Shown here: positions 1-7,666 of the stretch, in pieces | Position numbering within the stretch: position 1 is the stretch's first letter | Layout: the number at the start of each line of letters is the position of its first letter | DNA from: JBCBJX01 sp038522735 | Lineage (GTDB): Bacteria; Pseudomonadota; Alphaproteobacteria; Caulobacterales; Parvularculaceae | Length of the DNA: 27,816 nt | Reading direction: 5' to 3' | NCBI GenBank assembly: GCA_038522735.1 | Contig: JBCBJX010000034.1 | Span: 1 to 27,816, forward strand | Made by a program: the position numbers and the translations under genes | The notes under the pieces: generated by a model | Seen by the model: only the letters and a program-made list of their open reading frames with translations | The model's database searches: none | Told to the model about the DNA's origin: nothing

Positions 1-1
1 C

Positions 2-433
2 ACCTTCGAGAACTATCGCGGACAGTTCTCCGTGAACGTCGACGGCGTCTTCGCCGGCACCCGCGCCGCCGCGGATCATATCTCCGATGGCGGGCGGATC
101 ATCGTCATCGGTTCGGTGAACGCCCATACGGTTCCGGTTCCAGGCGGCGCCGTTTACGGAGCGACCAAGGCGGCGGTCGCCGGCCTCGTTCGAGGCTGGG
201 CGCGCGATCTCGGGCCACGGAATATTCTCGTCAACGTCATCCAGCCGGGTCCGGTGGATACGGACCTGAACCCGGCCGATGGTGAGGTCGCGAAATTCCT
301 CACGCCGCTGACGGCCCTCCGCCGCTACGGAAAACCCGAAGAGGTGGCTGCGCTCGCGGCGTTTCTTGCAAGCGACGAGGCCTCCTACATCACCGGCGCC
401 GCGATCGATATCGACGGCGGCATGACGATTTAA
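2..433 (+). CDS. SDR-family oxidoreductase, BdcA/FabG-like (5' truncated)
   Basis: C-terminal part of a short-chain dehydrogenase/reductase; the reading frame is open from the window edge, so the Rossmann GxxxGxG part lies upstream. The visible portion has the NVDG segment (structural Asn), a catalytic Ser in IGSVNAH, the YxxxK pair in VYGATKAA, the PGPVDTDLNP segment after the active site, and the usual end SYITGAAIDIDGG. The NPADGE stretch after PGPVDTD resembles BdcA (YjgI)-type SDRs more than housekeeping FabG. It is expected to be a cytosolic NAD(P)(H)-dependent oxidoreductase; the substrate cannot be read from sequence. It ends 13 bp before the convergent xerC stop and shows no obvious terminator. 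Confidence 0.9.
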   Translation, partial: TFENYRGQFSVNVDGVFAGTRAAADHISDGGRIIVIGSVNAHTVPVPGGAVYGATKAAVAGLVRGWARDLGPRNILVNVIQPGPVDTDLNPADGEVAKFLTPLTALRRYGKPEEVAALAAFLASDEASYITGAAIDIDGGMTI

Positions 434-446
434 GCGCACGCGCCGC

Positions 447-1373
447 TCACCGCCCGCGTGGATGCGCGGCGCGGTGAGCGGCGACGAGCCGTTCGACTTC
501 CACCTTCGTATAGCGCTGGGTCGCCTCCAAGGACGCGTGTCCCAACAGTTCCTGTACGGCGCGCAGGTCGCCGCCGGCGGCCAGAAGATCCGTCGCGAAG
601 GCGTGGCGGAGCGCATGCGGCGTCGCGGTTTCCGGCAGTCCGAGGCGGCCTCGCTCTTTCTCCATCGCCTTCTGCGCGGCGCGCGCTCCGAGGCGCCCCC
701 CGCGCGCGCCGATAAAGAGCGGTCCGTCGGGCGCCGGCGCAAAGGGGCGGGCGTCCCGATAGTCTTCGATCAAACCCGAGACGACCGGCAGCACGGGCGC
801 CTCCCGGTCCTTGCCGCCTTTGCCGCGGATGCGGAGCGTTTCGCCGAGGGGGGCTGCGCCGTCGTTCAGCGCGAGGGCTTCGGAGATCCTGAGCCCCGCG
901 CCGTAAAGGAGGGCGAAGAGCGCCCGGTCCCGCTTTTTGATCCAGGTTTTCACGTCCGCCGTTTGGGTGAGCGCGAGCGCGTCCTCCGTCGCCACCGGTC
1001 GCGGCAGGGGCTTCTGGACGCGCGGCGCGCGGACGGCGTTCACCGCCGCGGCGGAGACGCCGCGGGTGCGGGCGAGGCGCTTGAAGAAAGATTTGAGGGC
1101 GGAGAGATCGAGGGCGAGGGTCGCCGTCGAGACGCCCTCCGAATGGCGGTCGGCGAGAAAGGCGCGGATATCCGCCGGCTTCAGGGCTGCTAGGTGGGCG
1201 AGGCTTGGACGCTCGCCAAGATGGCCCATGAGGAACGCCTCAAACCTCTCCAGCGCCGCGCCGTAATTGCGCAGCGTGTAGGCGCTCGCCCGCCGCTCGC
1301 CCTGGAGGGCTGAGAGAAAGTCGGCGGCGAGATCGGACAGGTCCGGAGTGTTCGTGACCACGTCTGCGCTCAT
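447..1373 (-). CDS. xerC: Tyrosine recombinase XerC
   Basis: Site-specific tyrosine recombinase, 308 aa, which normally acts with XerD at dif to resolve chromosome dimers. The N-terminal SAM-like core-binding domain covers roughly residues 10-100 and the catalytic domain roughly 120-300. All catalytic residues are visible: Arg in GAGLRISEAL, Lys in KGGKDRE, His253 and Arg256 in HALRH, His279 in LLGHAS, and the nucleophile Tyr288 in QRYTKV. The frame stays open to a TTG at 1454, but that extension encodes a low-complexity leader ending PAFAGMS, which is the translation of a palindromic repeat. The ATG at 1373 gives the normal family length. It is last in the rpmH-rnpA-yidC-engB run, 98 bp after engB. 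XerC and XerD are similar; XerC is preferred on overall resemblance. Confidence 0.9.
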   Translation of the reverse strand: MSADVVTNTPDLSDLAADFLSALQGERRASAYTLRNYGAALERFEAFLMGHLGERPSLAHLAALKPADIRAFLADRHSEGVSTATLALDLSALKSFFKRLARTRGVSAAAVNAVRAPRVQKPLPRPVATEDALALTQTADVKTWIKKRDRALFALLYGAGLRISEALALNDGAAPLGETLRIRGKGGKDREAPVLPVVSGLIEDYRDARPFAPAPDGPLFIGARGGRLGARAAQKAMEKERGRLGLPETATPHALRHAFATDLLAAGGDLRAVQELLGHASLEATQRYTKVEVERLVAAHRAAHPRGR

Positions 1374-1396
1374 CCCAGCGAAAGCCGGGACCTCCC
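1371..1396 (-). repeat. REP-like palindromic element at the xerC start
   Basis: On the minus strand the bases just before the xerC ATG form CCCGGC-TTTC-GCTGGG, a 6-bp stem with one G.U pair and a tetraloop. This is the core of a dispersed palindromic sequence common in alphaproteobacterial genomes, whose spurious translation is the PAFAGMT-type peptide. The stem sits directly against the start codon and separates it from the nearest GGGAGG purine run. Only one copy was noticed in this window, so its repeated nature is inferred from general knowledge. Confidence 0.55.
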
Positions 1397-1471
1397 TCGG
1401 AAAGCTCCGGACCGGCGGCCGGAGGCGCCCGCCGTCGCGGGGGTGAGCGGACAAAATAGAGCGCTTCGCCC

Positions 1472-2101
1472 CTAGGCGGCCAGAGCGGCGAGTTCGGCGC
1501 GCAGTTCCGCGAGGCCGTCGCCCTTCTCCGACGAGGTTGCGAAGACCTGCGGATACGCCGCGGGGCGTTTCAGGATCGCTTCGGCCGTTGCGTCGGCGAG
1601 GGCCGCGACGGCCGTCGGCTTGATCTTATCGGTCTTGGTAAGGACGATCTGGTAGACGACGGCGGCGGTGTCGAGGAGGCCCATCAGCTCCTCGTCGGTT
1701 TTTTTCAGCCCGTGGCGCGCGTCGATGAGGATGCTCACCCGGCGGAGGTTCGGGCGGCCGCGCAGGAAATCGCGCGTCAGCTTGGTCCACTGCTCGACGA
1801 GGGCGCGCGACGCTTTGGCGTAGCCGTATCCCGGCAGATCGACGAGGCGGAGGCGGTTGTCGAGGGTGAAGAAATTAAGCTCCCGCGTCCGCCCCGGCGT
1901 GTTGGAGGTCCGGGCGAGGTCCTTGCGGCCCGTCAGCGCGTTGAGGAGGGAGGATTTTCCGACATTCGAGCGCCCTGCGAAGGCGACCTCCGGCAGATCG
2001 TCGTCCGGCAGGCCCTCCATATCGACGACCCCGCGCAGGAACGCGCACTCTTTTGCGAAGAGGAGGCGGCCCTCTTCGAGAGCCGCGTCGTCGACCTCCA
2101 T
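1472..2101 (-). CDS. engB: Ribosome-biogenesis GTPase EngB (YsxC/YihA)
   Basis: TRAFAC-class GTPase needed for late assembly of the 50S ribosomal subunit; 209 aa, the usual length. G motifs are complete and in order: G1 GRSNVGKSS, G2 around TPGRT, G3 DLPGYG, G4 TKTDK and G5 SSEKG. An upstream in-frame extension reaching 2596 overlaps yidC and looks like out-of-frame yidC sequence, so it was rejected. The ATG at 2101 shares one base with the yidC stop (TGATG), with GGAAGG a few bases upstream, which points to translational coupling. The stop is TAG at 1474-1472. Confidence 0.96.
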   Translation of the reverse strand: MEVDDAALEEGRLLFAKECAFLRGVVDMEGLPDDDLPEVAFAGRSNVGKSSLLNALTGRKDLARTSNTPGRTRELNFFTLDNRLRLVDLPGYGYAKASRALVEQWTKLTRDFLRGRPNLRRVSILIDARHGLKKTDEELMGLLDTAAVVYQIVLTKTDKIKPTAVAALADATAEAILKRPAAYPQVFATSSEKGDGLAELRAELAALAA

Positions 2102-3882
2102 CAGCCTTCGGATTTCTTCGCGCCAGGCATCAGTTTTTTCACTGCATCCGGCAGCTTCAGGTTCTCGGCGAGATTCACCTCGACGCCGTTCCGTCGCATG
2201 ATGACGTATTGTTGGAGGACGGACAGGAACGTGTTCCAGAACCAGTAGAGGACGAGGCCCGCGGCGAAAGGCGCGAAGATGAAGACGAAGATAAATGGGA
2301 GGAGCGCAAAGATGCGGGCCTGCATCGGGTCCGCCGCCGGCGGATTGAGCTTCGTCTGGAACCACATGGCGACGCCCATGAGGAGCGGCAGAATGCCGAC
2401 CCCGAGGAACGGGCCGATCAGGGGCAGGACCGTCGGGTCGAAGGGGAGGAGCCCGAAAAGGTTGAAGATGGTGGTCGGGTCCTGCTCGGAGAGGTCGCGG
2501 ATATAAAGGAAGGGCTGGTGGCGCAGCTCGATGGTCACGTAGAGCGTTTTGTAGAGCGCGTAGAAGATCGGCATCTGCACGAGGATCGGGAGGCACCCGG
2601 CCATCGGGTTCACCTTCTCCTTCTGGTAGAGCGTCATCATCTCCTGCTGCAGCTTCTGCTTATCCTCCTTGTACCGCTCCTGCAGCTTTTTCACCTTCGG
2701 CTGCAGCTCTTTCATCTTCGCCATGGACTCAAAGCCCTTATTGGCGAGGGGAAAGAGGACGATCTTGATCGCGAGCGTCAGGAGCAGAATGGCGACGCCG
2801 TAGTTTTTCGTCAGTTCCGCAAAGAAATGCAGGACCGAGAAGATCGGCCGGGTGAGGAAGAAGAAGTTTCCCCAGTCGACGGCCCAGTCGAACTGCATGA
2901 CGTCGAGGCCGCCCTTCTCCATCGATTTCTGATAGTCCCGCAGGGTCTTCACGGTCTTCGCGCCCGCAAAGGCGCGCACGGTCACGTCCGCGGCGTCGCC
3001 GGGCGCGATCTCCCGGGGCGGAAGCTCGAAGGCGCTGCGGTAGACCGGCGCGGCGGCGGAGCCGACCTGGTCGAAGCGGGCCCCGAACACCTCGTCCTGG
3101 GGCGGAATGACGGCGCCCATCCAGTATTTGCCGGCGATCCCGGCCCAGCCGCCCGTCCCCTGATCGGCGATCGGGTTGTCTGCGAGTTTCTTGTACTTCC
3201 GCAGGTGTCTTTTACCGCTCACCACGCCGACGGCGCCTTCATGGGAGATCATGAAGTTCTCAAAGCCGTCCGGAATGCCGAACCGGCGCACCTCGCCGAT
3301 CGGGACCAGCTGGACGGAGCGCCCCGTCTCGTTCGTCGCCCGCATGTCGGCGGTGATCATGTAGTGCTCGTCGATGGAGAGCCGGGTCTCGTAAAGGACG
3401 CCCTCCTTGCGCAGGGTCGCCGTCACCGGCGTCGTCGGCGTGAGGCGCGCGCCGGCGGGGGCCGACCAGATGTCCTCCGCGTTCGGCGCGCCGGCGCCCG
3501 CCCAGCCGAGGCGCGCATAGAACGGATCGTTCGCGCCGACGGGATTCAGAACGTCCACCTCGGGGCTGCCGTCCTCAAGCGTCTCGCGGAACTGGGTGAG
3601 CTTCACGTCGTCGATGAGGAGGCCCTGGAGGTTGATCGAGCCGTCGATCTCCGGGCTTGCGATCGTAATGCGGCCTGGCGCGCGGGCGAGCGCCTCCGGC
3701 CGGGGAACCTCGACGCCCGCCGTCGCGCCCACGGCGCCGCCGCCGAGGGCGTCGGCGACCGTCGTCTCCTGCTGCTCGCGCTCGGCGCGGTTTCGCTCGA
3801 CGCTTGGCTGAAGAACAAGCTGGTTCCACGCCAAGTAGAGCAGGGCGGAAAGCGCGATGAAGAGAATTGTGTTGCGGTCCAT
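2101..3882 (-). CDS. yidC: Membrane protein insertase YidC
   Basis: Inner-membrane insertase of 593 aa that works alone or with Sec. The N-terminal segment TILFIALSALLYLAW is the first membrane helix. A large periplasmic domain typical of Gram-negative YidC follows (about residues 50-340), then the conserved C-terminal core with VNPMAGCLPILVQMPIFYALYK and several more helices, ending in a basic tail. The ATG at 3882 (MDRNTILF) is chosen over an in-frame TTG at 3921 because it has AGGAAGG about 8 bp upstream and begins as YidC proteins do. It follows rnpA by 35 bp and overlaps engB by one base. No yidD lies between rnpA and yidC. Confidence 0.97.
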   Translation of the reverse strand: MDRNTILFIALSALLYLAWNQLVLQPSVERNRAEREQQETTVADALGGGAVGATAGVEVPRPEALARAPGRITIASPEIDGSINLQGLLIDDVKLTQFRETLEDGSPEVDVLNPVGANDPFYARLGWAGAGAPNAEDIWSAPAGARLTPTTPVTATLRKEGVLYETRLSIDEHYMITADMRATNETGRSVQLVPIGEVRRFGIPDGFENFMISHEGAVGVVSGKRHLRKYKKLADNPIADQGTGGWAGIAGKYWMGAVIPPQDEVFGARFDQVGSAAAPVYRSAFELPPREIAPGDAADVTVRAFAGAKTVKTLRDYQKSMEKGGLDVMQFDWAVDWGNFFFLTRPIFSVLHFFAELTKNYGVAILLLTLAIKIVLFPLANKGFESMAKMKELQPKVKKLQERYKEDKQKLQQEMMTLYQKEKVNPMAGCLPILVQMPIFYALYKTLYVTIELRHQPFLYIRDLSEQDPTTIFNLFGLLPFDPTVLPLIGPFLGVGILPLLMGVAMWFQTKLNPPAADPMQARIFALLPFIFVFIFAPFAAGLVLYWFWNTFLSVLQQYVIMRRNGVEVNLAENLKLPDAVKKLMPGAKKSEG

Positions 3883-3917
3883 GGGACGCCTTCCTGGCGG
3901 GGCGCGGCGGGCGCGCT

Positions 3918-4295
3918 TCAAAACTTGGGCGGCGCGCCCGTTTCGGGCGCCGGGCGGGGGCGAGCGAGCCTTACTAACGCGGTTTCGAAATCGTCAAGCA
4001 GTCGGGCGAAAGGAAGCGTCAGAGCCGCCCGGCGCGCCACCACCACATAGTCGCAGCCGGCTTCGGCTTTGAGGGGCGCGGCGAGAGCGACCGCCGCGCG
4101 CAGGCGGCGCTTGATCCGATTGCGCTGGACCGCGCCGCCCATCTTCTTCGTCACCGTGTATCCGAAGCGGACGGCCGGGTCGTCGTCCCCTCGAGGGCGC
4201 TTCTGCAACAAAAAAGCGGGCGAGCCCCATTTCGGACCCGACCGCGCGCGCAGGAAATCCGCGCGTTTGCGAATGGTCGGAAGCGGCCGCGCCAT
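3918..4295 (-). CDS. rnpA: Ribonuclease P protein component
   Basis: Protein subunit of RNase P, which supports the catalytic RNA in maturing tRNA 5' ends. It is 125 aa, normal for alphaproteobacteria. The basic RNR signature is present as QRNRIKRRLR, preceded by FGYTVTKKMGGAV, the beta-strand before the RNR helix. It begins at ATG 4295, 25 bp downstream of the rpmH stop. The C-terminal tail (RPRPAPETGAPP) is short and proline-rich, as often seen in this class. It lies in the standard rpmH-rnpA-yidC order and is probably cotranscribed with both. Confidence 0.96.
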   Translation of the reverse strand: MARPLPTIRKRADFLRARSGPKWGSPAFLLQKRPRGDDDPAVRFGYTVTKKMGGAVQRNRIKRRLRAAVALAAPLKAEAGCDYVVVARRAALTLPFARLLDDFETALVRLARPRPAPETGAPPKF

Positions 4296-4320
4296 GCGCG
4301 ACGCCGCCCTCAGGCGGCCC

Positions 4321-4455
4321 TCAAGCGGAAAGCTTCTTGCGGCCCTTGGCGCGTCGCGCGGCGAGAATTTTCTGGCCGCCTTTGGTCGCCTTGCGGGCGC
4401 GGAAGCCGTGGCGGCGTTTGCGCACCAGACGGCTCGGTTGATATGTGCGTTTCAT
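4321..4455 (-). CDS. rpmH: 50S ribosomal protein L34
   Basis: A 44-aa highly basic protein reading MKRTYQPSRLVRKRRHGF at the N-terminus and GQKILAARRAKGRKKLSA at the C-terminus, an essentially canonical L34. It is easily missed because of its size, and a longer out-of-frame ORF covers the same bases. Start ATG is at 4455 and stop TGA at 4323-4321. It is the first gene of the leftward rpmH-rnpA-yidC-engB-xerC run. The ribosome-binding site is a weak G run (CCGGGG) upstream. Confidence 0.98.
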   Translation of the reverse strand: MKRTYQPSRLVRKRRHGFRARKATKGGQKILAARRAKGRKKLSA

Positions 4456-4496
4456 CGGTCGGCCCCGGAATTCGGTCGAATTTCTGCGAGCCGCGG

Positions 4497-4525
4497 GCGA
4501 TACACGCTGGAGGGCGGCGGGTCAA
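4497..4525 (-). promoter_or_regulatory. Candidate housekeeping promoter for rpmH
   Basis: On the minus strand TTGACC (-35, 4525-4520) is followed after exactly 17 bp by TATCGC (-10, 4502-4497), 42 bp upstream of the rpmH ATG. The -35 and spacing are near ideal and the -10 keeps only the first three consensus bases, as is common in alphaproteobacteria. Call made by eye only. Confidence 0.45.
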
Positions 4526-4655
4526 TCAAGATCGCCCTGGTGCGGGGCGCACGGGGATGCTGACGGGGCCGTGACCGGTCTCGCAGCCCCGTGAGAGGCG
4601 AGCGGGCGTCCGGCGTGTTACCTGCCCGCTGACCGTTTCAAAGGGGAGCCGCCCG

Positions 4656-5459
4656 ATGCCGAAACTCGCTATCTTCGCCGCGCTTGCGTCCGCCGTCCTG
4701 TCGATCAGCGCCGCCCGCGCCGACATCGACGCCTTCCGCTCCTATTCCGGGGAGGCGGGACCGGTGGACAACAGCGCCTACGCGGATTTTCTCGAAAAAT
4801 ATGTCGAGCCCGATGCGACGGGGATCCACCTCGTCGCCTACGCCGCGGTGACGGACCCGGACAAGGCCGCGCTCGACGGATATGTCGCTTCGCTCGAAGC
4901 CCTCGACCCGACGCGCCTCACGCGGGACGAGGCGTTCGCCTACTGGGCGAACCTCTATAACGCCGTCACCCTGAAGCTCATCCTTGACAACTATCCGCTC
5001 GGATCGATCCGGGAGCTGAAATCCGGCCTCATCTCGATCGGTCCATGGGGTCGGGACCTTGCAGAGGTGAACGGCGTCGTCCTCACCCTGAACGATATCG
5101 AGCACGAGATCCTGCGCGCCTTCTGGGACGAGCCGCGGGTCCACTACGCCGTCAACTGTGCGTCCATGGGCTGTCCCAATCTGATGGCGAAACCCTGGAC
5201 CGGCGCGAGCCTCGATAACGATCTCAACGCCGCCGCCCGCGCCTTCGTCAACCACCCGCGCGGCGTCTCCGTTGAGAACGGGCGGGTCAGCGCTTCGACC
5301 ATCTACAAATGGTTCCGCAAGGATTTCGGCGGGAGCGAAGCCGAGGTGCTCGACCATATCAGACAGTACGCCGACGACGATCTGAAAGCGGCGCTCGACG
5401 GCCTCACCTCGATCCGGTCCTATGATTATGACTGGTCGCTCAACGAGGTGAAGCGATGA
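4656..5459 (+). CDS. Secreted DUF547 domain protein
   Basis: 267-aa protein with a clear Sec signal peptide (about residues 1-22, ending SAARA before DIDAF), so it should act outside the cytoplasm. The body matches DUF547: DEAFAYWANLYNAVTLKLILDNYPLGSI, then LNDIEHEILR, then the conserved HYAVNCASMGCPNL with two cysteines. The family's biochemical function is unknown; resemblance to papain/transglutaminase-type folds has been proposed for it. GGGGAG lies 7 bp before the ATG. The stop overlaps the next ATG by 4 bp (ATGA). DUF547 genes are often found beside TVP38 and MerA-like flavoenzyme genes, and the same trio is present here. Confidence 0.9.
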   Translation: MPKLAIFAALASAVLSISAARADIDAFRSYSGEAGPVDNSAYADFLEKYVEPDATGIHLVAYAAVTDPDKAALDGYVASLEALDPTRLTRDEAFAYWANLYNAVTLKLILDNYPLGSIRELKSGLISIGPWGRDLAEVNGVVLTLNDIEHEILRAFWDEPRVHYAVNCASMGCPNLMAKPWTGASLDNDLNAAARAFVNHPRGVSVENGRVSASTIYKWFRKDFGGSEAEVLDHIRQYADDDLKAALDGLTSIRSYDYDWSLNEVKR

Positions 5460-6226
5460 GCGATCCTGTCGAAACGCAGACGCCGCAATCGAAACGGGGG
5501 CTGATCGTCCGTTTCATCCCGCTGGCGGTCATCCTTGTTGGGATCGTCGCGGTGTTCGCGTCCGGCGCGCATCGATACCTGTCGATCGCGGCGCTGCGGG
5601 AAAACTACGACGCTCTCCAGGCGTTCGTGGCCGCCAATCGCCTTGCGGCTCTCGGCATCTTCGCGGTCGTCTACATTGCGGTGACGGCGCTCTCGATCCC
5701 CGGCGCCATCGTCCTCAGCCTCTCGGCAGGGCTCCTCTTCGGGACCGTAATCGGAACGCCTCTCGCCGTCGTTTCAGCGACGATCGGCGCCTCGATCATT
5801 TTCTTCGCCGCCCGCACCTCGCTCGGGGCTCTTTTCGAGAAGTACGGAGCGAAGTACTCCGAGCCCATGCGGCGGGGCTTCAACGAAAACGCCTTCTCCT
5901 ACCTTCTGATCCTGCGTCTGGTGCCGCTCTTTCCGTTCTTCGTCGTCAATCTGGTCCCGGCCTTTCTCGGCGTGCGGTTCCCCGTTTTCTTCTTCGCGAC
6001 GCTGATCGGCATCGTTCCGGGCGCTTTCGCCTATGTGAGCGCAGGCAACGGCGTCGGCGCGGTGTTGCGCGCAGGCGGCGAGGTGAAGCTGTCCGGGCTC
6101 CTCACGCAGCCGGCGGTTCTCGTCCCGATTGTCGCGCTTTCGCTTCTCGCCATCCTCCCCGTCGCCTACAAACGGTTCGTGCGCGGCACCAAGGTCGATC
6201 CGGCGACCGAGGCGGACGCGGCGTGA
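5456..6226 (+). CDS. TVP38/TMEM64 (VTT-domain) membrane protein
   Basis: 256-aa integral membrane protein with at least five hydrophobic segments: near residues 15-35, 60-105, 140-180, 185-200 and 210-235. The VTT/SNARE-associated (DedA-superfamily) core is visible as IVLSLSAGLLFG, then FFAARTSLG, then LRLVPLFPFFVVNLVPAFLGV. Family members are linked to lipid scrambling or membrane homeostasis, but this subfamily has no settled substrate. It overlaps the upstream DUF547 gene (ATGA) and the downstream flavoenzyme (GTGA), so the three should be made together. In some bacteria the TVP38 domain is fused to the same type of flavoenzyme. Confidence 0.92.
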   Translation: MSDPVETQTPQSKRGLIVRFIPLAVILVGIVAVFASGAHRYLSIAALRENYDALQAFVAANRLAALGIFAVVYIAVTALSIPGAIVLSLSAGLLFGTVIGTPLAVVSATIGASIIFFAARTSLGALFEKYGAKYSEPMRRGFNENAFSYLLILRLVPLFPFFVVNLVPAFLGVRFPVFFFATLIGIVPGAFAYVSAGNGVGAVLRAGGEVKLSGLLTQPAVLVPIVALSLLAILPVAYKRFVRGTKVDPATEADAA

Positions 6227-7641
6227 CGACTGTCGACGCCGATATCCTGATCATCGGAGCGGGCTCCGCCGGGCTATCCGTCGCCGCGGGCGCCGCGCAG
6301 CTCGGCAAAAAGGTCGTGCTCGTCGAAAAAGGCGAGATGGGCGGGGATTGCCTCAATTACGGGTGCGTGCCGTCGAAGGCGCTGCTCGCGGCCGGACATC
6401 GCGCCCACGCGTTCCGCACGGCCGACAAGTTCGGGATCCCCAACGCCGAGCCCGAGATCGACTTCGCAGCGGTGAACCGGCACGTCCACGGCGTCATCGG
6501 CGCCATCGCGCCCCACGACAGCCAGGAGCGGTTCGAGGGGCTCGGCTGCACTGTCCTGCGGGACCGCGCGCGGTTCACCGGTCCCCGCGAGGCGGCGGTC
6601 GGCGAGACCACCGTCCGCTTCAAACACGCCCTGATCGCGACGGGCTCGACGCCCTTCGTCCCGCCGATCAAGGGCCTCGACGCGGTTCCTTTCCTCACCA
6701 ACGAAACGCTCTTTGAGCTGACGGAGCGCCCGGCGCATCTCGTGATCATCGGCGGCGGCCCCATCGGCCTAGAAATGGCCCACGCCCACCGCCGTCTCGG
6801 CTCCGCGGTGACAGTGATCGAGGCGGCGAAAGCTCTCGGCGCCGAAGACCCGGAGCTTGCGGAGATCGTGCTCCGACAATTGCGCGCCGAAGGCGTCGAG
6901 ATCCTTGAAGGGGCCTCCGGCGACGCGGTGCGCAAGACCGAGACAGGCGTCGCCGTTGAGATCGCAGGGCGCGCGGAGCCGGTCGAGGGCTCGCACCTTC
7001 TCGTCGCCGTCGGCCGACGCGCCAATGTCGAAGGCCTCGGGCTCGATGAGGCGGGCGTCGCCTATACGCCGAAAGGCGTCGCCGTCGACGGACGGCTGCG
7101 GTCGACCAACAAGCGCATCTATGCGGCGGGCGACGTCGCGGGCGGGCGCCAGTTCACCCACGTCGCCGGCTACCACTCAGGGATCATCGTCCGGAACATG
7201 ATCTTCAAGACGCCGGCGAAGAACAAAGAAGAGCTGAGCCCGCGCGTTACGTACACGGACCCCGAGATCGCCCATATCGGCCTCACCGAAGCCGAGGCCC
7301 GTGACAAACATGGCGACGGCGCGACCATCGTACGCTGGACCTATGAGGAAAACGACCGGGCGCAGGCGGAGCGGGCGACGGACGGCCTCGTCAAAGTCGT
7401 CCTGAAGAAAAACGGCGAGATCCTAGGCGCCTCGATCGTCGGAAAGAACGCCGGCGATCTCATCGGCTCCTGGGCGCTCGCCCTCGCTTCAGGACTGAAG
7501 ATCAGCGCGTTTACGGGCTATATCGCGCCCTATCCGACCCTCGGAGAGGTGTCGAAACGGGCCGCCGGCGCCTATTACACGCCGACGCTTTTCTCCGAGC
7601 GCACCCGTTTCATCGTCCGCCTTCTCGGACTATTTGACTGA
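6223..7641 (+). CDS. FAD-dependent pyridine nucleotide-disulfide oxidoreductase, MerA/Lpd-like
   Basis: 472-aa flavoprotein of the class I disulfide reductase family. The FAD-binding GAGSAGL motif is at residues 12-18, the redox-active CLNYGC pair is Cys43/Cys48, the NAD(P)-binding GGGPIGLE lies near 180, and AAGDVAGG near 300 is the second FAD contact. At the C-terminus, where Lpd and glutathione reductase have the His-x-x-x-x-Glu catalytic pair, this protein has PYPTLGE (Tyr437, Glu442). A Tyr at this point is reminiscent of MerA, but there is no N-terminal HMA domain and no C-terminal Cys-Cys, so a true mercuric reductase is unlikely. It starts with GTG inside the TVP38 stop (GTGA). The substrate is unknown; membrane-linked redox chemistry is inferred from its neighbours. 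Confidence 0.88.
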   Translation: MTTVDADILIIGAGSAGLSVAAGAAQLGKKVVLVEKGEMGGDCLNYGCVPSKALLAAGHRAHAFRTADKFGIPNAEPEIDFAAVNRHVHGVIGAIAPHDSQERFEGLGCTVLRDRARFTGPREAAVGETTVRFKHALIATGSTPFVPPIKGLDAVPFLTNETLFELTERPAHLVIIGGGPIGLEMAHAHRRLGSAVTVIEAAKALGAEDPELAEIVLRQLRAEGVEILEGASGDAVRKTETGVAVEIAGRAEPVEGSHLLVAVGRRANVEGLGLDEAGVAYTPKGVAVDGRLRSTNKRIYAAGDVAGGRQFTHVAGYHSGIIVRNMIFKTPAKNKEELSPRVTYTDPEIAHIGLTEAEARDKHGDGATIVRWTYEENDRAQAERATDGLVKVVLKKNGEILGASIVGKNAGDLIGSWALALASGLKISAFTGYIAPYPTLGEVSKRAAGAYYTPTLFSERTRFIVRLLGLFD

Positions 7642-7666
7642 CCGGGAAGGATCGAAGGGCGGGGCC

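Noticed and set aside
1374..1454. 27-residue N-terminal extension of XerC from a TTG
   Set aside because: It translates a palindromic repeat and low-complexity DNA. The ATG at 1373 gives the normal family length.
2102..2596. 165-residue N-terminal extension of EngB
   Set aside because: It lies inside yidC in another frame. The ATG at 2101, coupled to the yidC stop, gives exact EngB length.
2053..4050. 665-aa open frame on the plus strand
   Set aside because: It lies antisense to yidC and rnpA, is full of Arg/Glu/His low-complexity sequence and has no recognisable domain. It is a GC-rich shadow frame.
4310..4525. 71-aa minus-strand frame over rpmH
   Set aside because: It is out of frame with the canonical 44-aa L34 sequence encoded by the same bases.
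6223..7641. True mercuric reductase (mer operon)
   Set aside because: There is no HMA domain, no terminal Cys pair, and no merR, merT or merP nearby. Only the Tyr at the catalytic-His position is MerA-like.
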